Source: Variovorax sp. PAMC28562
GTDB lineage: Bacteria > Pseudomonadota > Gammaproteobacteria > Burkholderiales > Burkholderiaceae_C
Length of the DNA stretch: 64,000 nucleotides
Direction of reading: 5' to 3'
Assembly (NCBI RefSeq): GCF_014303735.1
Contig: NZ_CP060296.1
Location: 2,181,501-2,245,500, forward strand
Shown here one piece after another: positions 1 through 10,024 of the stretch; the stretch's first letter is position 1; every line of letters begins with the position of its first letter. Made by a program: the position numbers and the translations under genes. Below the pieces are notes generated by a model. It ran no database searches, was not told where the DNA came from, and saw nothing but the letters and a program-made list of their open reading frames with translations.

Positions 1-80
1 ACAGCCTTGCCATTGCGGTCCTTGCCTTCCCATTCGAAGACGAATTCTTTAAGAGTGCGTGTCGATGCGGCGGTGGCCAT
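1..80 (-). CDS. pilC: PilC, type IV pilus inner-membrane platform protein (N-terminal fragment, cut by the window edge)
   Basis: Only the first 26 or so codons are inside the window. The ATG at 80 follows a GGAG ribosome binding site at about 86-89 on the minus strand. The peptide starts MATAASTRTLKEFVFEWEG and continues KDRNGKA, which resembles the N-terminus of T2SS-F/PilC proteins. PilC is the polytopic inner-membrane protein on which the PilB and PilT motors act during pilus assembly and retraction. It lies 21 bases downstream of pilB on the same strand, the usual pilB-pilC arrangement. The identification rests on the short N-terminus plus context. Confidence 0.8.
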   Translation of the reverse strand, partial: MATAASTRTLKEFVFEWEGKDRNGKA

Positions 81-101
81 GTGATCTCCGGTTCGCAGTG
101 T

Positions 102-1835
102 TTATTGGTTGGTGCACGCGACCACTTCTTCGAGTGATGTCAGCCCCTGCATGACTTTCCGAAGGCCGGATTGACGCAGCGAACGAACGCCCTCCGCCTC
201 GGACTGCCGAGCGATGTCCAGCGCACTGCCGTCGCGCAGGATGATTTTTTGAATTTCTTCGGTGATCGGCATCACCTGGTAAATGCCGACGCGGCCTTTG
301 TAGCCGCCGTTGCATGCCGAACAGCCCACGGGGCGGTAGGGCGTCCAGCCGCTGTCGGCGTCCGTCGCCGAAAAGCCGGCGTCCAGCAATGCTTCGCGCG
401 GAATTTCGGCCGGCGTCCGGCACACGATGCAAAGGCGCCGAGCCAGCCGTTGCGCCGTGATCAGGATGACGCTCGATGCGATGTTGAAAGGCGCAATCCC
501 CATATTGCGCATGCGGGTCAACGTGGTCGGCGCGTCGTTGGTGTGAAGGGTCGACAGCACCAGGTGGCCCGTTTGTGCCGCTTTGATGGAAATGTCTGCA
601 GTCTCCAGATCCCGGATTTCGCCGACCATGATGATGTCGGGGTCCTGCCGCAAGAAGGCGCGCAGGGCCGTCGCAAAGGTCAGTCCGGCCTTTTCGTTGA
701 CGTTTACCTGATTGACGCCCGGCAAGTTGATCTCAGACGGGTCTTCCGCGGTGGCGATATTCACACCCGGCTTGTTAAGCAAATTCAGGCAGGTGTAGAG
801 CGACACCGTCTTTCCCGAGCCGGTGGGTCCGGTCACCAGAACCATGCCGTAAGGACGACCGATGGCCTGAAGCAAACGCGCCTTCTCGTCGGCGTCGTAA
901 CCCAGTGCGTCGATGCCCAGCCGGGCGCTGCTCGGATCGAGAATCCGGATAACGATCTTTTCGCCGAACAAGGTCGGCAGCGTGCTGACCCGGAAATCGA
1001 TGACACGGTCGGCGCCGATCTTGAGCTTCATGCGACCGTCTTGCGGCACGCGCTTTTCAGAAATGTCGAGCCGCGATATGACCTTGATGCGTGATGCCAG
1101 CTTGTCTTTGATGACTGTCGGCGGGCTCGCAATCTCGCGCAATTCACCGTCTACGCGAAATCGAACGCGGTAGTTGTGTTCGTACGGCTCGAAGTGAATG
1201 TCCGACGCGCGCATGCTAAAGGCGTCCAGCAGCATCTTGTGCAGGAAGCGCACCACGGGCGCGTCTTCGACTTCGGCGACGGCCTGCTCATTGGCGTCAC
1301 CCGATGTGTCGGCCGTGACTTCGTCGAACTCGAATTCGGCGCCAACGATGTTGTCGATGGTTTCTGCCGCGCTGACCGCATTGGCCTCGACCATGCGCGA
1401 AAGCTTGTCGTACTCGGCGATGACCCAGTCGACGCCCATTTGCGACGCAAACTTGATCTTCTCGGCGGCTTGCTGGTCTGACGGGTCGGCGGTAGCGACG
1501 ATGAGTCGGTTGTTTCGCTTGCTGAGAACGACGATGCGGTAAGCCTGACATAGCTTGGTATCGAGCAGGTCTTTGGGCAGACGCTGTGGGTCGATTGCAT
1601 CGAGGTCTAGCAGCGGAGCGCCGAAAGCGCTGGAGAGCGTGTGGGCAAGGTCGGCGGCCGACACTGCGCCTGTGCCGGTCAATTCGGCAATGAAACTGGT
1701 GCGACTCGACTGCGACTTTTGATAGATATCTTCAGCCGTCTTGGCAGGCAATTTGCCGGCGGAGATCAGAGCGCGCGCTAGACCGGGCAGCGCAACTGGC
1801 AGGTTTTCTTTGACGAGAGGTTCGGCAGCGGCCAT
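102..1835 (-). CDS. pilB: PilB, type IV pilus assembly ATPase
   Basis: Cytoplasmic hexameric ATPase of the GspE/PilB family that powers pilus extension, 577 residues. An N-terminal MshEN-type domain is followed by the T2SSE ATPase domain with Walker A GPTGSGKT near residue 335 and a Walker B-type IIMVGEIRD near 400. Two cysteine pairs (CIVC near 468, CSAC near 505) form the zinc site typical of PilB and GspE. The frame is open up to 1946, next to the tRNA. I chose the ATG at 1835 because the protein then begins MAAAEPLVKENLPVALPG, the usual PilB N-terminus. No strong Shine-Dalgarno precedes it. It is followed by pilC. Confidence 0.95.
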   Translation of the reverse strand: MAAAEPLVKENLPVALPGLARALISAGKLPAKTAEDIYQKSQSSRTSFIAELTGTGAVSAADLAHTLSSAFGAPLLDLDAIDPQRLPKDLLDTKLCQAYRIVVLSKRNNRLIVATADPSDQQAAEKIKFASQMGVDWVIAEYDKLSRMVEANAVSAAETIDNIVGAEFEFDEVTADTSGDANEQAVAEVEDAPVVRFLHKMLLDAFSMRASDIHFEPYEHNYRVRFRVDGELREIASPPTVIKDKLASRIKVISRLDISEKRVPQDGRMKLKIGADRVIDFRVSTLPTLFGEKIVIRILDPSSARLGIDALGYDADEKARLLQAIGRPYGMVLVTGPTGSGKTVSLYTCLNLLNKPGVNIATAEDPSEINLPGVNQVNVNEKAGLTFATALRAFLRQDPDIIMVGEIRDLETADISIKAAQTGHLVLSTLHTNDAPTTLTRMRNMGIAPFNIASSVILITAQRLARRLCIVCRTPAEIPREALLDAGFSATDADSGWTPYRPVGCSACNGGYKGRVGIYQVMPITEEIQKIILRDGSALDIARQSEAEGVRSLRQSGLRKVMQGLTSLEEVVACTNQ

Positions 1836-1954
1836 GCAGCGAGTGTAAAAAGCGTGAGAAAATGCTTCACGATCATCGCTGATCGCCTTAATACTGTAAA
1901 CCGCAATCGCTGTGCCGTATCGCGCAGCTTTTGGCATTACAGCCACACAAAGGC

Positions 1955-2031
1955 TGGTCGGGGTGAGAGGATTCGAACCTCCGGCCTCTACGTCCCGAAC
2001 GTAGCGCTCTACCAGGCTAAGCTACACCCCG
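1955..2031 (-). tRNA. tRNA-Pro (anticodon CGG)
   Basis: A 77-base cloverleaf read on the minus strand. The acceptor strands CGGGGTG and CACCCCG pair, followed by discriminator A and an encoded CCA. The anticodon arm is CTACG-TTCGGGA-CGTAG, giving anticodon CGG with G at position 37, as usual for tRNA-Pro. The T arm carries GGTTCGAATCC. It sits between ispB and pilB. I see no integrase or duplicated tRNA end nearby, so there is no sign that it has served as an integration site here. Confidence 0.97.
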
Positions 2032-2078
2032 ATTTGTTGCAGCACGGCGGCGCTTCGGGGCTCGCACTTTGCGAATTC

Positions 2079-3077
2079 CTAAGCGCGCCGGTCGAGTAAC
2101 TGAGCCGCTAATTGTAGCAAACCGTTCGTGTGCGAATTGGATGGAAAGTCCCGGAGAGCGTCGATAGCGCGTTGCGCTTCAGTCGCAGCCGCGGCTCGCG
2201 TGGCGTCGAGTGCGCCGGTCTGGCGCACGATCTCGACAATAAGCGGCAATTGGCTTGTATCGCCTGCTTCGATCGCTGCTCTTACCAGGGCGCTCTCGTC
2301 CGGCTGCGCTCGTTGCATCGCAAGAATCAACGGCAAAGTCGTCTTGCCTTCGCGTAGATCGTCACCCAGGTTTTTGCCGGTTTCGCTGGCGTCTCCGGCA
2401 TAGTCGAGCACATCGTCGATCACCTGAAATGCGGTGCCGAGTGCCTGACCGTAGGTCGCGCATGACTCTTCCACGTCTGCGCCAGCGCCAGCCAAAACCG
2501 CGGCGAGCCGGGTGCTGGCCTCAAACAGCTTTGCCGTCTTGGAGCGGATCACCCTTAGATAAGCGACCTCATTGAGCGATGCGTCGTGCATGTTCATCAG
2601 CTGCAAAACCTCGCCTTCAGCGATCACGTTCGTCGCTTCTGCCAGGATTTGCATGACGCGCATGTTGTTTGCATCCAGCATCATTTGGAATGCCCGCGAG
2701 TACAGAAAATCGCCGACCAGAACGCTGGCGGGGTTGCCGAAAGACTCGTTGGCCGTGGGGCGACCGCGTCGCAGGGTCGACTCGTCGACAACGTCGTCGT
2801 GCAGCAACGTTGCGGTATGAATGAACTCGACCACTGCAGCCAGGTTATATCGCTGGTCGCCGGTGTAGCCCAGCGCACCGGTCATCAGCAGCAGCAGCGC
2901 AGGGCGGAGGCGCTTTCCGCCGGCAGCGATGATGTACTGCGAAACGTGACTGACCAAAGGAACGCCCGTGTCCAGTCGCGCAGCAATCACGCGGTCGACT
3001 GCCTGCATGTCATTGGCAATCAAGCCGAGCACGGCGGCTGTGGAGGAGGCTGATGCGTCAGCGGGGGGAACTGGCAA
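2079..3077 (-). CDS. ispB: Octaprenyl/polyprenyl diphosphate synthase
   Basis: Long-chain trans-prenyltransferase that extends farnesyl diphosphate with isopentenyl diphosphate to make the ubiquinone side chain. The 332 residues include the substrate-binding GGKRLRP (53-59), the first aspartate-rich motif DDVVD (94-98) and the second DDVLD (221-225). The start is uncertain. The only start codon after the upstream in-frame stop is the TTG at 3077, without a clear Shine-Dalgarno, and internal GTG (3032) or ATG (3008) starts would remove a poorly conserved tail. It is divergent from rplU, as in many proteobacteria. Confidence 0.92.
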   Translation of the reverse strand: MPVPPADASASSTAAVLGLIANDMQAVDRVIAARLDTGVPLVSHVSQYIIAAGGKRLRPALLLLMTGALGYTGDQRYNLAAVVEFIHTATLLHDDVVDESTLRRGRPTANESFGNPASVLVGDFLYSRAFQMMLDANNMRVMQILAEATNVIAEGEVLQLMNMHDASLNEVAYLRVIRSKTAKLFEASTRLAAVLAGAGADVEESCATYGQALGTAFQVIDDVLDYAGDASETGKNLGDDLREGKTTLPLILAMQRAQPDESALVRAAIEAGDTSQLPLIVEIVRQTGALDATRAAAATEAQRAIDALRDFPSNSHTNGLLQLAAQLLDRRA

Positions 3078-3203
3078 AGCAAGGGCGCCGGAGCGCTAAA
3101 AATGGGCGTCGAAACGGGCCGAAGCCGTGGGGCGCTAATTATAGGGAGCAGCGAGCTCGTGTCGTTCGCCGAGGCATCAAACCATGTTAGCGACCGCAAA
3201 CCG

Positions 3204-3212
3204 TGCTATAAT
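3204..3212 (+). promoter_or_regulatory. Probable promoter of rplU-rpmA (-10 element)
   Basis: A perfect TATAAT lies at 3207-3212, preceded by TG at 3204-3205, an extended -10-like arrangement. No good -35 is visible at the expected distance. The predicted start, near 3219, leaves an untranslated leader of about 45 bases before the rplU ATG. Confidence 0.6.
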
Positions 3213-3217
3213 CTCGG

Positions 3218-3242
3218 GCTCTACGGAATTCGTCCGTGGAGC
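3218..3242 (+). promoter_or_regulatory. Stem-loop at the 5' end of the rplU leader
   Basis: GCTCTACGGA and TCCGTGGAGC pair over ten positions, one of them G-U, around the loop ATTCG. The stem starts at or next to the predicted transcription start. Its position suggests a leader element affecting stability or ribosomal-protein autoregulation. No regulator is identified from sequence. Confidence 0.45.
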
Positions 3243-3263
3243 TTCCTATTCAAGAGGTCATTC

Positions 3264-3575
3264 ATGTACGCGGTCATAAAAACCGGGGGCAAGCAGTATC
3301 GTGTTGCTTCCGGCGAAAAAATTAAAGTAGAACAGATTGCTGCGGACGTAGGCCAGGAAATCGTGATCGACCAGGTTTTGGCTGTCGGAGACGGCAGTGA
3401 AATCAAAGTTGGCACGCCCCTGGTGTCCGGCGCAACCGTGACAGTCACAGTACTGTCGCACGGCAAGCACGACAAAGTGCACATCTTCAAGATGCGCCGT
3501 CGGAAGCACTATCAGAAACGTCAAGGCCATCGCCAGCAGTTCACCGAACTGCAAATCGGCGCGATCGCCGGCTAA
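3264..3575 (+). CDS. rplU: 50S ribosomal protein bL21
   Basis: Large-subunit protein that binds 23S rRNA, 103 residues, the normal family length. It begins [19 protein letters not shown] and carries the conserved basic stretch [16 protein letters not shown] near the C-terminus. The frame is open further upstream, but the ATG at 3264 matches the family start and follows AGAGG at a suitable distance. rpmA follows after 12 bases, the nearly universal L21-L27 pairing. Confidence 0.98.
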   Translation: MYAVIKTGGKQYRVASGEKIKVEQIAADVGQEIVIDQVLAVGDGSEIKVGTPLVSGATVTVTVLSHGKHDKVHIFKMRRRKHYQKRQGHRQQFTELQIGAIAG

Positions 3576-3587
3576 GGAACCGACACC

Positions 3588-3857
3588 ATGGCACAGAAAA
3601 AAGGCGGCGGCTCAACGCGAAACGGGCGCGATTCAAAGCCCAAGATGCTCGGCGTCAAGGCCTTTGGCGGCGAAATGATCAGCGCAGGCGCGATCATCGT
3701 GCGCCAACGTGGCACCCGGTTCCACCCCGGCGTGAATGTCGGCATCGGCAAGGACCACACGCTGTTCGCTCTTGTGAGCGGACATGTTTCGTTCGCCATC
3801 AAGGGTTCGCTGAATAAGCACACCGTCAACGTGATGCCGGCGGCTACCCAAGCCTGA
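3588..3857 (+). CDS. rpmA: 50S ribosomal protein bL27
   Basis: Large-subunit protein near the peptidyl transferase centre, 89 residues. It begins [19 protein letters not shown], a typical proteobacterial N-terminus with no Firmicutes-type cleaved extension. AAGGA lies just upstream of the ATG. It is cotranscribed with rplU and followed by an intrinsic terminator. Confidence 0.98.
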   Translation: MAQKKGGGSTRNGRDSKPKMLGVKAFGGEMISAGAIIVRQRGTRFHPGVNVGIGKDHTLFALVSGHVSFAIKGSLNKHTVNVMPAATQA

Positions 3858-3881
3858 TCGATCGCTCGATCCGCTCCAAGG

Positions 3882-3908
3882 AGCCCCGCTTGTCGGGGCT
3901 TCTTCATT
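3882..3908 (+). terminator. Intrinsic terminator after rpmA
   Basis: AGCCCCG (3882-3888) and CGGGGCT (3894-3900) form a 7-bp GC-rich stem around CTTGT, followed by the T-rich TCTTCATTT. It separates the ribosomal pair from obgE, 25 bases further on. Some read-through is likely because rplU-rpmA-obgE is often one unit. Confidence 0.8.
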
Positions 3909-3913
3909 TGTAA

Positions 3914-4993
<1,080 letters not shown>

Positions 4994-4995
4994 AG

Positions 4996-6174
4996 ATGGT
5001 GGCATCCACCGTCTTGCGCGACGCGCGGCGTATTGTCGTCAAAGTCGGCTCGAGCCTTGTAACGAACGAAGGGCGCGGCCTCGACGAACATGCGATTGGT
5101 CAATGGTGCCGGCAACTCGCGACGCTGGTGCGCGAAGGGCGCGAAGTGGTCATGGTGTCGAGCGGCGCCATCGCCGAGGGCATGAAGCGGCTGGGCTGGC
5201 GGGTGCGGCCGCACGAGATCAACGAGCTGCAAGCGGCCGCGGCCGTGGGCCAAATGGGCTTGGCGCAGATCTACGAAACCAAGCTGCGCGAGAATGGCAT
5301 CGGCAGCGCGCAAGTGCTGTTGACGCACGCTGATTTGGCCGATCGCGAACGCTATCTCAACGCCCGGTCGACACTCGTTACGCTGCTGCGCCTCGGCGTG
5401 GTTCCGGTCATCAACGAAAACGACACGGTCGTCAACGACGAGATCAAGTTCGGCGACAACGACACGCTGGGTGCGCTGGTCGCCAACCTCGTCGAAGCCG
5501 ATGCATTGGTCATCCTCACCGATCAACGCGGACTCTTCACGGCCGATCCGCGGAAGGATGCTGAAGCTCAATTCGTCCACGAAGCAGCTGCGGGCGATGC
5601 ATCACTTGAGGCCATGGCGGGGGGCGCCGGTTCGAGCTTGGGCCGAGGCGGCATGATCACGAAGATTCTGGCAGCCAAGCGTGCGGCCGGCTCGGGTGCC
5701 TCCACAGTCATTGCGTGGGGACGTGAGCCCGATGCCCTGCTGCGCCTTACTCGCGGTGAGTCGATCGGCACGTTGCTGATCGCACAAACCGCGAAGCACC
5801 AGGCCCGCAAGCGCTGGATGGCAGATCACCTGCAGATGCGTGGCGCGGTGCGGGTCGATGCCGGCGCTGCTGCCAAAGTGCGAGGCGAAGGCAAGAGCTT
5901 GCTACCGATCGGCATGACCGCGGTGGAGGGCGACTTCTCGCGGGGCGATGTGATCGCTGTGCGTGACGAGGCCGGCGTCGAGCTGGCGCGTGGCCTTGCC
6001 AACTATTCGAGCAGCGAGGCGCGGTTGCTCTGCCGCAAGCCTTCTGCCGAATTCGAGCGCTTGCTCGGCTACGTCGCCGAGCCGGAAATGGTCCACCGGG
6101 ACAACATGGTGCTTATGCCGTCGGCTTCGGCTACGACGACCGGCCAATCCAACGGATCGTTCGGCGGACGCTGA
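4996..6174 (+). CDS. proB: Glutamate 5-kinase
   Basis: First enzyme of proline synthesis, phosphorylating glutamate to gamma-glutamyl phosphate; 392 residues. The amino-acid kinase domain shows KVGSS near the N-terminus, SSGAIAEG and NENDTVV, then [13 protein letters not shown]-terminal PUA domain follows ([16 protein letters not shown] onward). A Ser/Thr/Gly-rich tail of about 20 residues ends the protein. The ATG at 4996 lies 2 bases after the obgE stop, so translation is probably coupled. Its TGA abuts the stop codon of the convergent CNP1-like gene. Confidence 0.96.
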   Translation: MVASTVLRDARRIVVKVGSSLVTNEGRGLDEHAIGQWCRQLATLVREGREVVMVSSGAIAEGMKRLGWRVRPHEINELQAAAAVGQMGLAQIYETKLRENGIGSAQVLLTHADLADRERYLNARSTLVTLLRLGVVPVINENDTVVNDEIKFGDNDTLGALVANLVEADALVILTDQRGLFTADPRKDAEAQFVHEAAAGDASLEAMAGGAGSSLGRGGMITKILAAKRAAGSGASTVIAWGREPDALLRLTRGESIGTLLIAQTAKHQARKRWMADHLQMRGAVRVDAGAAAKVRGEGKSLLPIGMTAVEGDFSRGDVIAVRDEAGVELARGLANYSSSEARLLCRKPSAEFERLLGYVAEPEMVHRDNMVLMPSASATTTGQSNGSFGGR

Positions 6175-6786
6175 TCACTGCATGCCGGGGATTTCCGGTT
6201 CGCGCATCGGCTGCTTTATATAGCGAACGATCTCGGCGACCGAGGCACGTGGCGCGTGACCTCTACACAACCCCTGATTCGCCAGTTCCTTCGCATAACT
6301 GGACCGCAAATCGCGAAAGCTCTTCCACTCCGGGTTGGTTGCGGCACGCCAGCCATCGCTCCCATAGCGCGCATAGCTCTTCGTCTCGTCGCTCGCACAG
6401 CGCACGCCTTCATAGAACGCGTTGATACCGCCACCAGTTGAATTTGAAGCCACGACCACATAGCGAACGATGCCGTCGCCGGTGATCACGATGGTGGCCG
6501 GATCCACGCCAAACTTCGAAGTCATATACGAAGGCATTTCGATCGACAGGAGCCTGTTCGCATCGAACTTGGGCGGCGCTGGAACTTCAGTCTCTTTCCA
6601 CTCGACGTCCATGCTGGTGCGCGTTGGCAGTGGTGGCGAGCCGGCTTGAGCCCAGTCGGGATTGCTCGTATCCCGCCCCGAGCTTGCGCAACCCACACCA
6701 GCGACCGAGACAAGCGTGCACCAGCAAGCAAATGTGAGAGCGCGTTTAGCGCGGCGCGTGAAGCGGATCGGGAGGGTAGGGAACAT
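6175..6786 (-). CDS. CNP1-like family protein, probable lipoprotein
   Basis: Envelope protein of unknown function resembling the betaproteobacterial CNP1-like family, about 203 residues. From the ATG at 6786 it has an arginine/lysine-rich N-terminus, a hydrophobic stretch and a possible lipobox GVGC at residue 33. A conserved-looking domain follows, with [10 protein letters not shown] and [20 protein letters not shown]. The start overlaps the end of rppH; an ATG at 6804 is an alternative, and neither has a clear ribosome binding site. No catalytic residues are recognised. Confidence 0.75.
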   Translation of the reverse strand: MFPTLPIRFTRRAKRALTFACWCTLVSVAGVGCASSGRDTSNPDWAQAGSPPLPTRTSMDVEWKETEVPAPPKFDANRLLSIEMPSYMTSKFGVDPATIVITGDGIVRYVVVASNSTGGGINAFYEGVRCASDETKSYARYGSDGWRAATNPEWKSFRDLRSSYAKELANQGLCRGHAPRASVAEIVRYIKQPMREPEIPGMQ

Positions 6787-7414
6787 CGTTCGCAAGGTTG
6801 GCATTGGCAGGAGCACTCGGGTCAGGGTCGAAGCTGGCCCCTGGTGGAAGCTCGAAGTTGGATTCATAGCCTGCAGCAGAAGGATGGCGCTCGAATTCTC
6901 GGGCGCGCACATTGCTGCGCAGGAAACGGTTACGAAAATCCTGTCTAGGCAGGTAGCGTGAAAGTTCGGTGAGCGCCATTTCATAAACGCCGCGTTTGAA
7001 TTCGACCACCACGTCAAGCGGCACCCAGTAGTCGTGCCAGCGCCAGGCGTCGAATTCCGGATGATCGGTCGCGCGCAGGTTCAGATCCCAGTCGTGACCG
7101 GTGAGCTGCAGTAAATACCAGATCTGTTTCTGGCCCTTGTAGTGACCTCGTGCGTCCCGGCGAATAAACCGATCCGGCACCTCGTAGCGCAACCAGTCGC
7201 GGGTACGGGCAACGATTCGCACATGCTCCGGCTGGAGCCCTACTTCTTCATGCAGTTCCCGGAACATCGCTTGCTCCGGACTCTCGCCTCGATCGATGCC
7301 ACCCTGCGGAAACTGCCAGGAGTGAGTGCGTATGCGCTTGCCCCAAAAAACCTGGTTTCTCTGGTTGAGCAGGATGATGCCGACGTTGGGCCTGAAGCCG
7401 TCCCGGTCGAGCAT
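6746..7414 (-). CDS. rppH: RNA pyrophosphohydrolase (Nudix)
   Basis: Removes pyrophosphate from the 5' end of transcripts and so triggers RNase E-dependent decay. The 222-residue protein begins [17 protein letters not shown]. It has the Nudix box between residues 38 and 60 (GGIDRGES, then RELHEEVGL). A proline-rich C-terminal extension of about 60 residues exceeds the E. coli enzyme and is typical of betaproteobacteria. The ATG at 7414 was preferred over the TTG two codons upstream. It is divergent from proS and overlaps the downstream CNP1-like gene. Confidence 0.95.
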   Translation of the reverse strand: MLDRDGFRPNVGIILLNQRNQVFWGKRIRTHSWQFPQGGIDRGESPEQAMFRELHEEVGLQPEHVRIVARTRDWLRYEVPDRFIRRDARGHYKGQKQIWYLLQLTGHDWDLNLRATDHPEFDAWRWHDYWVPLDVVVEFKRGVYEMALTELSRYLPRQDFRNRFLRSNVRAREFERHPSAAGYESNFELPPGASFDPDPSAPANANLANDVPYPPDPLHAPR

Positions 7415-7446
7415 AATCAAACCCCAAATTTCTATGAACTGAGTCG

Positions 7447-7474
7447 ATTATGCACGCCGTGTTACGCACGGCAA
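7447..7474 (-). promoter_or_regulatory. Candidate rppH promoter with a palindrome in the spacer
   Basis: On the minus strand TTGCCG (7469-7474) and CATAAT (7447-7452) are 16 bases apart, giving a start near 7440. The spacer contains the inverted repeat GCCGTG-TTACG-CACGGC (7456-7472), which could be an operator or a coincidence. The site lies between the divergent rppH and proS genes. Confidence 0.4.
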
Positions 7475-7538
7475 GCGACCGGTTTTGAGGGCTTTACCGG
7501 CCTTCTTCTTCCCTTTAGATCGTCCTGGCGCGCGCAAG

Positions 7539-9284
7539 ATGAAAGCATCCCGTTTTTTTGTCTCCACCTTGAAAGAAGCTCCGGCAGATGCAGAGGTCGC
7601 GAGTCATCGTCTGATGATGCGCGCCGGCATGATCAAAAAGCTCGGCATCGGCATCTACACGTACATGCCGATGGGCCTGCGCGTGATCCGCAAAATCGAG
7701 GCGATCGTGCGTGAAGAGATGAACCGGGCCGGCGCCGTCGAGCTCGCGATGCCGGTGGTTCAGCCGGCAGAGTTCTGGCAAGAGAGCGGCCGTTTCGAGA
7801 AGATGGGCCCTGAGTTGCTTCGCATCAAGGACCGGCATGACCGCGACTACGTCGTCCAGCCGACCAGCGAAGAAGTGGTGACCGACATCGCGCGGCAGGA
7901 GATCCGCAGCTACAAGCAGCTGCCTAAGAATTTCTATCAAATTCAGACCAAGTTCCGGGATGAACGACGCCCGCGCTTTGGCCTCATGCGCGGACGCGAG
8001 TTCACGATGAAAGATGCGTACAGCTTCGATCGCGACCTTGACGCTGCCAAGCTCAGCTACAAGGCCATGTCCGATGCCTACCGCCTCATCTTCGATCGCT
8101 TCGGACTGCGCTATCGCGCTGTCGCTGCCGACAGCGGCGCCATCGGCGGCGACCTGAGCGAAGAGTTTCAGGTCATCGCCGCCACCGGCGAAGACGCCAT
8201 CGTGTATTGCGCTGACAGCGACTATGCCGCCAACATGGAAAAGGCCGAGGCGCTGGCGCCAGCCGGCACTCGGCCAGACGCTTTCAATGCGCTCGCCAAG
8301 ACGCCGACGCCCGGCAAGAGCACCTGCGCCGACGTGGCGGAACTGTTGGGCGTGCCGCTGTCCAGCACTGTCAAGACGCTGGTTCTGGCCACCGACATCG
8401 TCGACGCTACAGGCGACATCAAAGGCGCGAAAGTCTGGCTGTTGCTGCTGCGCGGCGATCACGACATGAACGAGATCAAGGTCGGCAAAATCGCCGGGCT
8501 CGACCAGGGCTTCCGCTTTGCCACGATCTCCGAAATCGACGATCACTTCGGCTGCAAGCCCGGCTACCTCGGTCCGCTGAATCTCAAGAAACCGCTCTCC
8601 ATCGTTGCCGATCGCGAAGTGGCTGTCATGGCCGACTGGATCACCGGCGCCAACCAAGTCGACTTCCATATGAACGGCGTGAACTGGGGCCGCGACCTGC
8701 CTGAGCCCGACGTAGTGGCGGACATCCGCAACGTCGTCGCTGGCGATCCTTCGCCGGACGGCAAGGGCGTGCTGGCGATCGAGCGTGGCATCGAGGTCGG
8801 GCACGTCTTCGTGCTCGGCACCAAATACAGCAAGGCGATGAACGCCACGTTTCTCGACGAGGGCGGAAAGCCGCAATTTCTCGAAATGGGCTGCTACGGC
8901 ATCGGCATCACGCGCCTGCCTGCCGCCGCCATCGAGCAGAACCACGACGAGCGCGGCATCATCTGGCCCGACGCGATCGCGCCCTTCACCGTCGTGGTGT
9001 GCCCGATCGGCATGGACCGCAGCGCCGACGTCAAAGCGACAGCCGAGTCGCTCTACGAAACGCTGCTGGCATCCGGTGTCGACGTGCTGATCGACGACCG
9101 CGGTGAGCGCCCCGGCGCCATGTTCGCGGACTGGGAACTGATAGGTGTACCGCACCGTATCGTCATCTCAGACCGCGGCATCAAGGAAGGCCAGTTCGAG
9201 TATCAGCATCGCCGGGACACAGCGGCGACGAAGGTGCCAGCCGGCGAGGCCGCTGCGTTCCTGAAAGCGCGACTGGCGGGATGA
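7539..9284 (+). CDS. proS: Prolyl-tRNA synthetase
   Basis: Class II synthetase that charges tRNA-Pro, 581 residues, the long bacterial type. It shows motif 2 around [20 protein letters not shown] split by normal family spacing, an inserted editing domain in the middle (about residues 225-405), motif 3 in the GCYGIGITR region and a C-terminal anticodon-binding domain. The frame is open further upstream, but the ATG at 7539 gives [15 protein letters not shown], the usual family N-terminus. The downstream transglycosylase overlaps it by four bases (ATGA). Confidence 0.97.
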   Translation: MKASRFFVSTLKEAPADAEVASHRLMMRAGMIKKLGIGIYTYMPMGLRVIRKIEAIVREEMNRAGAVELAMPVVQPAEFWQESGRFEKMGPELLRIKDRHDRDYVVQPTSEEVVTDIARQEIRSYKQLPKNFYQIQTKFRDERRPRFGLMRGREFTMKDAYSFDRDLDAAKLSYKAMSDAYRLIFDRFGLRYRAVAADSGAIGGDLSEEFQVIAATGEDAIVYCADSDYAANMEKAEALAPAGTRPDAFNALAKTPTPGKSTCADVAELLGVPLSSTVKTLVLATDIVDATGDIKGAKVWLLLLRGDHDMNEIKVGKIAGLDQGFRFATISEIDDHFGCKPGYLGPLNLKKPLSIVADREVAVMADWITGANQVDFHMNGVNWGRDLPEPDVVADIRNVVAGDPSPDGKGVLAIERGIEVGHVFVLGTKYSKAMNATFLDEGGKPQFLEMGCYGIGITRLPAAAIEQNHDERGIIWPDAIAPFTVVVCPIGMDRSADVKATAESLYETLLASGVDVLIDDRGERPGAMFADWELIGVPHRIVISDRGIKEGQFEYQHRRDTAATKVPAGEAAAFLKARLAG

Positions 9285-9997
9285 GCGGCCGCGCGCTGCC
9301 AGCGCCGTTGGCGGCGCGCACTGTTCCAGGCCCGGCGGCTTTGTCGCGGCGGCGTCTGGTGCTCGGCGCGTCGCTGGCACCCTTGGCGATGTCGATTCAC
9401 GAGTCGGCCCACGCCGGCGCACAAATCGAAGAGCCGCTGATCGACTCCGTTCGAACGGCCTTGTCGTCAGCCATTCATAACAAGGCACCGCCGATCCCGG
9501 AATTCAGCGACACCGAATCGCGCCTGCGCTACCTTCGATGGCTAGGGGCCATGAGCGAACGCCTGTTGAAGAAAGTGCCGGACTGGCCGACCCGCAAAGA
9601 GCTTTTGCAAACGATTTGGTACGAATCCAAGCGGTCCGGGCTCGACGTGAGCCTGGTGCTCGGGCTGGTCCAGGTCGAGAGCAACTTCCGCAAGTTTGCA
9701 GTGTCGAGTGCCGGCGCTCGCGGCTACATGCAGGTCATGCCGTTCTGGACTCGCGTGATAGGCGACAGCGATCCGGCCAAGCTGTTCCACATGCAGACCA
9801 ACCTGCGCTTCGGCTGCGTCATCCTGCGTCACTACCTCCAGCGCGAGAACGGCGATTTGTTCATGACGCTTGGCCGCTATAACGGCAGCCGTGGTCGCTC
9901 GCCGTACCCGGATGCGGTGTTTGCCAATCAGCGCCCGTGGCTCTTCGCCGACCGTACACCCGACAAGATCCCGCCCGTCGAGCCGCCGCGCGGATAG
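9281..9997 (+). CDS. SLT-type lytic transglycosylase
   Basis: Probably cleaves peptidoglycan between MurNAc and GlcNAc in the periplasm, 238 residues. The N-terminus has an RRR cluster (23-25) ahead of a hydrophobic stretch, a signal peptide that could be Tat-like. The SLT domain contains the catalytic glutamate E133 in [11 protein letters not shown], followed by [13 protein letters not shown] and GRYNGSRG. The start overlaps the proS stop by four bases. Muramidase-like catalysis is inferred from the fold; the physiological role is unknown. Confidence 0.88.
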   Translation: MSGRALPAPLAARTVPGPAALSRRRLVLGASLAPLAMSIHESAHAGAQIEEPLIDSVRTALSSAIHNKAPPIPEFSDTESRLRYLRWLGAMSERLLKKVPDWPTRKELLQTIWYESKRSGLDVSLVLGLVQVESNFRKFAVSSAGARGYMQVMPFWTRVIGDSDPAKLFHMQTNLRFGCVILRHYLQRENGDLFMTLGRYNGSRGRSPYPDAVFANQRPWLFADRTPDKIPPVEPPRG

Positions 9998-10024
9998 TCG
10001 TCCCAGTCGTCCTGCGTTCCTGGA

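Noticed and set aside
1955..2031. tRNA-Pro as a mobile-element integration site
   Set aside because: No integrase, direct repeat of the tRNA end or foreign-looking gene lies on either side.
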